A DNA stretch of 9,780 nt from Dehalococcoidia bacterium (GTDB lineage: Bacteria > Chloroflexota > Dehalococcoidia > Dehalococcoidales > RBG-16-60-22). Every line of letters begins with the position of its first letter. Within the stretch, counting starts at the first letter, position 1. The stretch spans positions 1 through 9,780 of the forward strand of contig JAUWBK010000026.1 in NCBI GenBank assembly GCA_030605045.1, given 5' to 3'. Positions 6,452 to 9,780 of this stretch are shown here, piece by piece. The notes under the pieces are model-generated. The model was not told the DNA's origin, made no database searches, and saw only the letters and a program-made list of their open reading frames with translations. The translations under genes were made by a program, and so were the position numbers.

Positions 6452-6523
6452 ACACTGCGTCAGTATGGTGGGCTAACGCCCTTCTTAGACACCCCTAGGA
6501 TGGGGTATTTTCGCGGGAAGAAA

Positions 6524-7465
6524 ATGTCTGTGGATGGAATACTAAATATTGATAAGCCTTGTAGTAAGACTTCCTTTAGTGTTGTCGCCTTGGTGAAACG
6601 GCTCAGTGGCGAGCGGCGGGTGGGGCATGCCGGTACCCTTGACCCGACAGCTACCGGTGTCCTGCCGGTTTGTCTCGGACAGGGAACCCGTATTATCGAG
6701 TTTCTGGCAGACGCCACTAAAACTTATCGGGCTCAGATTGAATTGGGCGTGACTACAGACACCTACGATGCCAGCGGTAAGGTTACTCAGAAGAGAGACC
6801 CTTCCGGTGTTAGCCGAGAACAACTAGAGTCGGCACTCGCTGCCTTTCGTGGTATAACTCAGCAGATTCCACCAATGTATAGTGCGGTGAAGCATCAAGG
6901 GCAGCGACTCTATGAACTGGCACGGGCCGGCATCAGGGTAGAGCGGAAAAGTCGACCGACTAAAATTTATAAATTGGAGATTGTCGACTGGCAACCGCCG
7001 GTAGTTACAGTAGAAGTAGAATGTGGTAAGGGCACCTATATCCGCTCCCTAGCCCATGACCTAGGACAATCTCTGGGTTGTGGTGCCAATTTAAAAAGCC
7101 TGATCCGCCTAAGCTACGGTCCTTTTGATATCAAGACTGCGGTTTCCATACCTCAGCTTGAGGACGCTTTCCGCTACGGTTACTGGCAACACTTCGTTCA
7201 TCCTATAGATACCGCACTTTTACCCTGGAGAGCGATGGTGGTTAATGATACCACCGAACGTGCCATAAGGAGCGGAGCACCAGTGGCCTTAGCCAACAAT
7301 AACATTGGTCTAACTGAGTACCTCGAAGAAGCCTCCCTGGTGTCCCCCATTGAAACTCACTGCCGTACCTATACCCTTGATGGACACTTCTTAGGTGTGC
7401 TGCGCTTTGATCCGGAAAGAGGGCAGTGGCAACCAAAAAAGGTTTTCCTATCCCAGAACCGTTAG
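6524..7465 (+). CDS. truB: tRNA pseudouridine(55) synthase TruB
   Basis: TruB isomerises U55 in the T loop of nearly all tRNAs to pseudouridine and also acts as a tRNA folding helper. The 313-residue product shows ILNIDKP near the start, GHAGTLDPTATGVLPV with the catalytic aspartate D40, YRAQIELGVTTDTYDASG, QIPPMYSAVKHQG and CGKGTYIRSLAHDLG. A C-terminal PUA-like region has weaker conservation. The frame is open from ATG 6500, but the eight extra residues are not family-like. ATG 6524 puts GGGAAG (6515-6520) close upstream, while GTG 6530 would have better spacing (9 nt) and start directly at DGILNIDKP. The exact start is therefore uncertain by a few residues. No DHH phosphoesterase gene lies between rbfA and truB, unlike many bacteria. 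Confidence 0.96.
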   Translation: MSVDGILNIDKPCSKTSFSVVALVKRLSGERRVGHAGTLDPTATGVLPVCLGQGTRIIEFLADATKTYRAQIELGVTTDTYDASGKVTQKRDPSGVSREQLESALAAFRGITQQIPPMYSAVKHQGQRLYELARAGIRVERKSRPTKIYKLEIVDWQPPVVTVEVECGKGTYIRSLAHDLGQSLGCGANLKSLIRLSYGPFDIKTAVSIPQLEDAFRYGYWQHFVHPIDTALLPWRAMVVNDTTERAIRSGAPVALANNNIGLTEYLEEASLVSPIETHCRTYTLDGHFLGVLRFDPERGQWQPKKVFLSQNR

Positions 7466-7516
7466 TTACTCGATTCTTATTTCGCTAAATTTCCCCCGCG
7501 TAAAATTACTTAAGTC

Positions 7517-7546
7517 TTGACAGCTTGCAACTAATAAGGGTATAGT
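7517..7546 (+). promoter_or_regulatory. Strong sigma70-type promoter of ino1
   Basis: A perfect -35 TTGACA (7517-7522) is followed after 18 bp by TATAGT (7541-7546), 5 of 6 matches. This is the best promoter in the window. Transcription would start near 7553, giving a leader of about 78 nt before the ino1 ATG. It marks ino1 and the glycosyltransferase as a unit separate from the nusA operon. Confidence 0.8.
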
Positions 7547-7552
7547 TTCAAG

Positions 7553-7630
7553 CGGTGTCAAAGAGGAGGTGTTGCCAAGAGGTAAGCCGATTGCCTTAAG
7601 TGTAGCGTGAAAAGGGGGGTAAGTTAAACT
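7553..7630 (+). other. ino1 5' leader with two purine-rich ribosome-binding-like tracts
   Basis: The leader carries AGAGGAGGTG (7562-7571), close to a perfect anti-Shine-Dalgarno match, only about 9 nt after the predicted transcription start. A second tract AAAAGGGGGGT (7610-7620) lies 10 nt before the ino1 ATG and is the likely working site. A short frame from GTG 7569 (13 codons, stop at 7608-7610) overlaps the first tract and has no proper spacing, so I do not call it a gene. No riboswitch was recognised. Confidence 0.4.
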
Positions 7631-8731
7631 ATGAGCAAAATAAATGTAGCCATCATCGGAGTTGGCAACTGCAGTTCGTCACTAGTCCAAGGTTTCCATT
7701 ATTATAGTAAGGCGAAAGAGAATAAGTTTGTGCCCGGGTTAATGCATGTTAACCTCGGAGGATACCACATCAGTGACATCAATTTCGTCGCCGCTTTTGA
7801 TATTGATAAAAACAAGGTGGGCAAAGACTTAGCGGAAGCAATTTTTACTCCGCCAAATAACACTTTCAAATTTTGCGATGTGCCGGCTACCAGCGTCATC
7901 GTCCAACGGGGTATGACCCACGATGGCCTTGGTAAGTACCTGTCTCAAATAATCCAGAAAGCTCCCGGACCAACGGCAGACATTGTTAAAATCCTCAAGG
8001 AAACTAAGACTGATGTCGTGATTAACTATTTACCCGTCGGTAGCGAAGAGGCAACCAAGTGGTACATCGAGCAGGTGCTGGCGGCTGGCTGTGGCTTTAT
8101 CAATTGTATCCCAGTTTTTATTGCTCGTGAGAAATATTGGCAGAAACGCTTTGCCGAAAAGGGACTTCCGGTAATTGGTGATGATATCAAATCACAGGTT
8201 GGCGCTACTATTACCCATCGTGTGCTTACCCGGCTGTTTCGAGACCGTGGCGTCAAGCTGGAACGAACCTATCAGATGAACTTTGGCGGTAATACCGACT
8301 TCTATAATATGCTGGAGCGAGAACGGCTCGAGTCAAAGAAGATATCGAAAACCACGGCGGTTACCTCTCAACTGGATTACAAGATTGACCCCGATAATAT
8401 CTACGTCGGTCCCAGTGATTATGTGCCCTGGCTGAACGACCGCAAGTTTTGCTACATTAAGATGGAAGGGCGAACCTTTGGTGATGTTCCACTAAACCTG
8501 GAGTTAAAGCTCGAGGTCTGGGATAGCCCTAACTCAGCCGGGGTGGTGATTGATGCCATAAGGTGCTGTAAGCTTGCTCTAGACCATAGCCTAAGCGGGG
8601 AACTGGTAGCGCCATCAGCCTATTTTATGAAGTCACCCCCTATCCAATATACTGATGACGAAGCACACCGGATGGTAGAAGAATTCATTGCCAACATTCC
8701 ACAAGCTGGTAAGGAAAAACTGCCCGAGTAA
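7631..8731 (+). CDS. ino1: L-myo-inositol-1-phosphate synthase, short prokaryotic (actinobacterial) type
   Basis: The enzyme converts glucose-6-phosphate to L-myo-inositol-1-phosphate by an NAD-dependent oxidation, aldol cyclisation and reduction. It is the first step to inositol lipids and other inositol compounds. The 366-residue product has the Rossmann NAD motif GVGNCSSSLVQG from residue 10, then INYLPVGSEEATKWY, GDDIKSQVGAT (183-193, with the conserved lysine K187), NFGGNTDFYNM (217-227) and EVWDSPNSAGVVIDAIRCCK (W297 to about 310). The length is close to the mycobacterial Ino1 and far below eukaryotic forms of about 510 or more. The start is supported by the G-rich tract at 7614-7619 and the N-terminal alignment. 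It is the first gene after its own strong promoter and lies 29 bp before the PimA-like gene, so both probably serve inositol lipid synthesis. Confidence 0.96.
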   Translation: MSKINVAIIGVGNCSSSLVQGFHYYSKAKENKFVPGLMHVNLGGYHISDINFVAAFDIDKNKVGKDLAEAIFTPPNNTFKFCDVPATSVIVQRGMTHDGLGKYLSQIIQKAPGPTADIVKILKETKTDVVINYLPVGSEEATKWYIEQVLAAGCGFINCIPVFIAREKYWQKRFAEKGLPVIGDDIKSQVGATITHRVLTRLFRDRGVKLERTYQMNFGGNTDFYNMLERERLESKKISKTTAVTSQLDYKIDPDNIYVGPSDYVPWLNDRKFCYIKMEGRTFGDVPLNLELKLEVWDSPNSAGVVIDAIRCCKLALDHSLSGELVAPSAYFMKSPPIQYTDDEAHRMVEEFIANIPQAGKEKLPE

Positions 8732-8760
8732 TCCCGCAGGGAGGTTTTTAGACACTACCT

Positions 8761-9780
8761 ATGAGGATAGCATTAGTCTCCCCCTATGACTTTGCCTACC
8801 CCGGGGGTGTTTGCAATCACATTTCCTGCCTAGAGAAGCATTTCACCCAGATAGGTCATGAGGTGAAGATCATTGCTCCCGCATCTAAAGCCGTCTCCAC
8901 CTTTGGTGACCGGTTTATCTCCATAGGTAAACCCCGGCCGGTTCCGGTCAGCGGCTCTATTGCTCGCATTACCCTATCCCCATGGCTATCATCGAGAATA
9001 AAGGCGGTACTTGACCGGGAAAACTTTGATATCTGTCACCTTCATGAACCTTTAATGCCAATGCTATGTACTACCGTGCTCCGCCTGTCTAACGTACCAA
9101 ACGTAGGTACCTTCCATGCTTCTGGGGGTAAGCCCTGGTACAGCTTCGGCACGCCGATTGGTAAATTAATCTTGAAGAAGTGGTTCCACAAGCTTGATGG
9201 TAAAATTGCCGTTTCCCAGCCAGCTATGAAATATGTAAATAAGCATTTCCCCGACGACTATACCATTATTCCCAATGGCATAGATGCAGGGCATTTCTCC
9301 CCTGACGTACTGCCTATCGAAGAATTCCGTGACGGTAAGTTGAATATCCTGTTTGTTGGTCGTCTGGAGAAACGAAAGGGCCTGGACCATCTATTGGAAG
9401 CTTACCAGCAGATTAAGCCAGAAATTCCCGATGCGCGCCTTATCGTCGTCGGCCCTGGCATCAGACTGAGAAAAAAATATGAAAGACGAGTTAGACGGGA
9501 CGGCTTAAAGGATGTTGTTTTTATCGGCTATGCCTCTTACCGTGATTTGCCTAGATACTATAAAACTGCTGACATTGTTTGTTGCCCGGCCACCGGCTGG
9601 GAAAGTTTTGGTATCGTTTTGCTTGAGGCGATGGCCGTCGGTAAGCCAATTGTTGCCTCGAATATAGAAGGTTATGCCAGCGTAGTGACTCACGGTACTG
9701 AGGGTCTATTAGTACCACCCCAAGATGCGGAAAAACTAGCTCAAGCTTTGATTTCTTTAATGACTGACGAATCACTCCGG
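8761..9780 (+). CDS. GT4-family glycosyltransferase, PimA-like (phosphatidylinositol mannosyltransferase), partial
   Basis: The frame starts at ATG 8761 and stays open for 340 codons to the window edge; PimA proteins have about 370-390 residues, so only the end is missing. The N-terminal half begins MRIALVSPYDFAYPGGV, the GGV loop typical of PimA and other GT4 enzymes, and has the FHAS segment with H119 matching the PimA histidine. The C-terminal Rossmann half has GRLEKRKG (R201 and K206 for nucleotide-sugar phosphates) and the E-x7-E motif ESFGIVLLE (E281, E289). It probably transfers mannose from GDP-mannose to a phosphatidylinositol at the inner membrane face, inferred from these motifs and from ino1 directly upstream. 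Another acceptor or sugar is possible. The AGGGAGG ribosome-binding site (8738-8744) is 16 nt from the ATG, rather far, but an in-frame TAG at 8749 excludes an earlier start. Confidence 0.9.
   Translation, partial: MRIALVSPYDFAYPGGVCNHISCLEKHFTQIGHEVKIIAPASKAVSTFGDRFISIGKPRPVPVSGSIARITLSPWLSSRIKAVLDRENFDICHLHEPLMPMLCTTVLRLSNVPNVGTFHASGGKPWYSFGTPIGKLILKKWFHKLDGKIAVSQPAMKYVNKHFPDDYTIIPNGIDAGHFSPDVLPIEEFRDGKLNILFVGRLEKRKGLDHLLEAYQQIKPEIPDARLIVVGPGIRLRKKYERRVRRDGLKDVVFIGYASYRDLPRYYKTADIVCCPATGWESFGIVLLEAMAVGKPIVASNIEGYASVVTHGTEGLLVPPQDAEKLAQALISLMTDESLR

Noticed and set aside
6466..6487. Hairpin GGGC-TAAC-GCCC followed by TTCTT between rbfA and truB, as a possible terminator
   Set aside because: The stem is only 4 bp and the T tract is broken. 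It is too weak to call, and it lies inside a conserved operon.
1..9780. CRISPR array, insertion sequence, prophage, toxin-antitoxin or defence genes
   Set aside because: No regularly spaced repeats, transposase, integrase, or paired inverted repeats with target duplications were seen. All genes but one are recognisable housekeeping or lipid-pathway genes.

Overview
The window looks like an ordinary chromosomal core region of a bacterium. My best guess is a member of the Chloroflexota, class Dehalococcoidia or a relative. The reasons are a short nusA-ylxR-infB-rbfA-truB operon followed directly by an actinobacterial-type inositol-1-phosphate synthase and a PimA-like mannosyltransferase, moderate GC content by eye, and compact IF2 and NusA cores. 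This assignment rests on gene content and protein character, not on a database comparison.

Layout. Positions 1-1155 are read on the minus strand: a tRNA-Leu(UAG) gene followed 32 bp later by an acyl-CoA synthetase-like AMP-forming ligase that runs off the left edge. A divergent intergenic region (1156-1368) carries candidate promoters on both strands. From 1369 everything reads on the plus strand. First come a small Tyr-rich lipoprotein (1369-1680) and a YggS/PLPBP-type pyridoxal-phosphate homeostasis protein (1744-2400). Next is a promoter followed within about 20 nt of its predicted start by an intrinsic terminator (2419-2496), placed in the leader of the nusA operon. Then come nusA, ylxR, infB, rbfA and truB (2528-7465). 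A strong sigma70-type promoter (7517-7546) then starts a second unit with ino1 (7631-8731) and a GT4 glycosyltransferase cut by the right edge (8761-9780). No gene-free stretch exceeds 300 bp.

Function. The central operon couples transcription elongation and termination (NusA), an RNA-binding regulator (YlxR/RnpM family), translation initiation (IF2), 30S maturation (RbfA) and tRNA pseudouridine-55 formation (TruB). ylxR overlaps the end of nusA and infB overlaps the ylxR stop by one base, which suggests translational coupling. rimP, commonly found upstream of nusA, is absent here, as is the DHH phosphoesterase often found between rbfA and truB. The last unit makes L-myo-inositol-1-phosphate and probably mannosylates an inositol lipid, implying phosphatidylinositol-type lipids.

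I see no new multi-gene system. The points most worth a second look are the promoter-terminator leader before nusA, an Asp-to-Asn change in the IF2 P-loop, a degenerate phosphate-binding loop in the acyl-CoA ligase, the aromatic-heptad lipoprotein, the long charged NusA tail, and the divergent promoter region with matching sequence next to both -10 elements.
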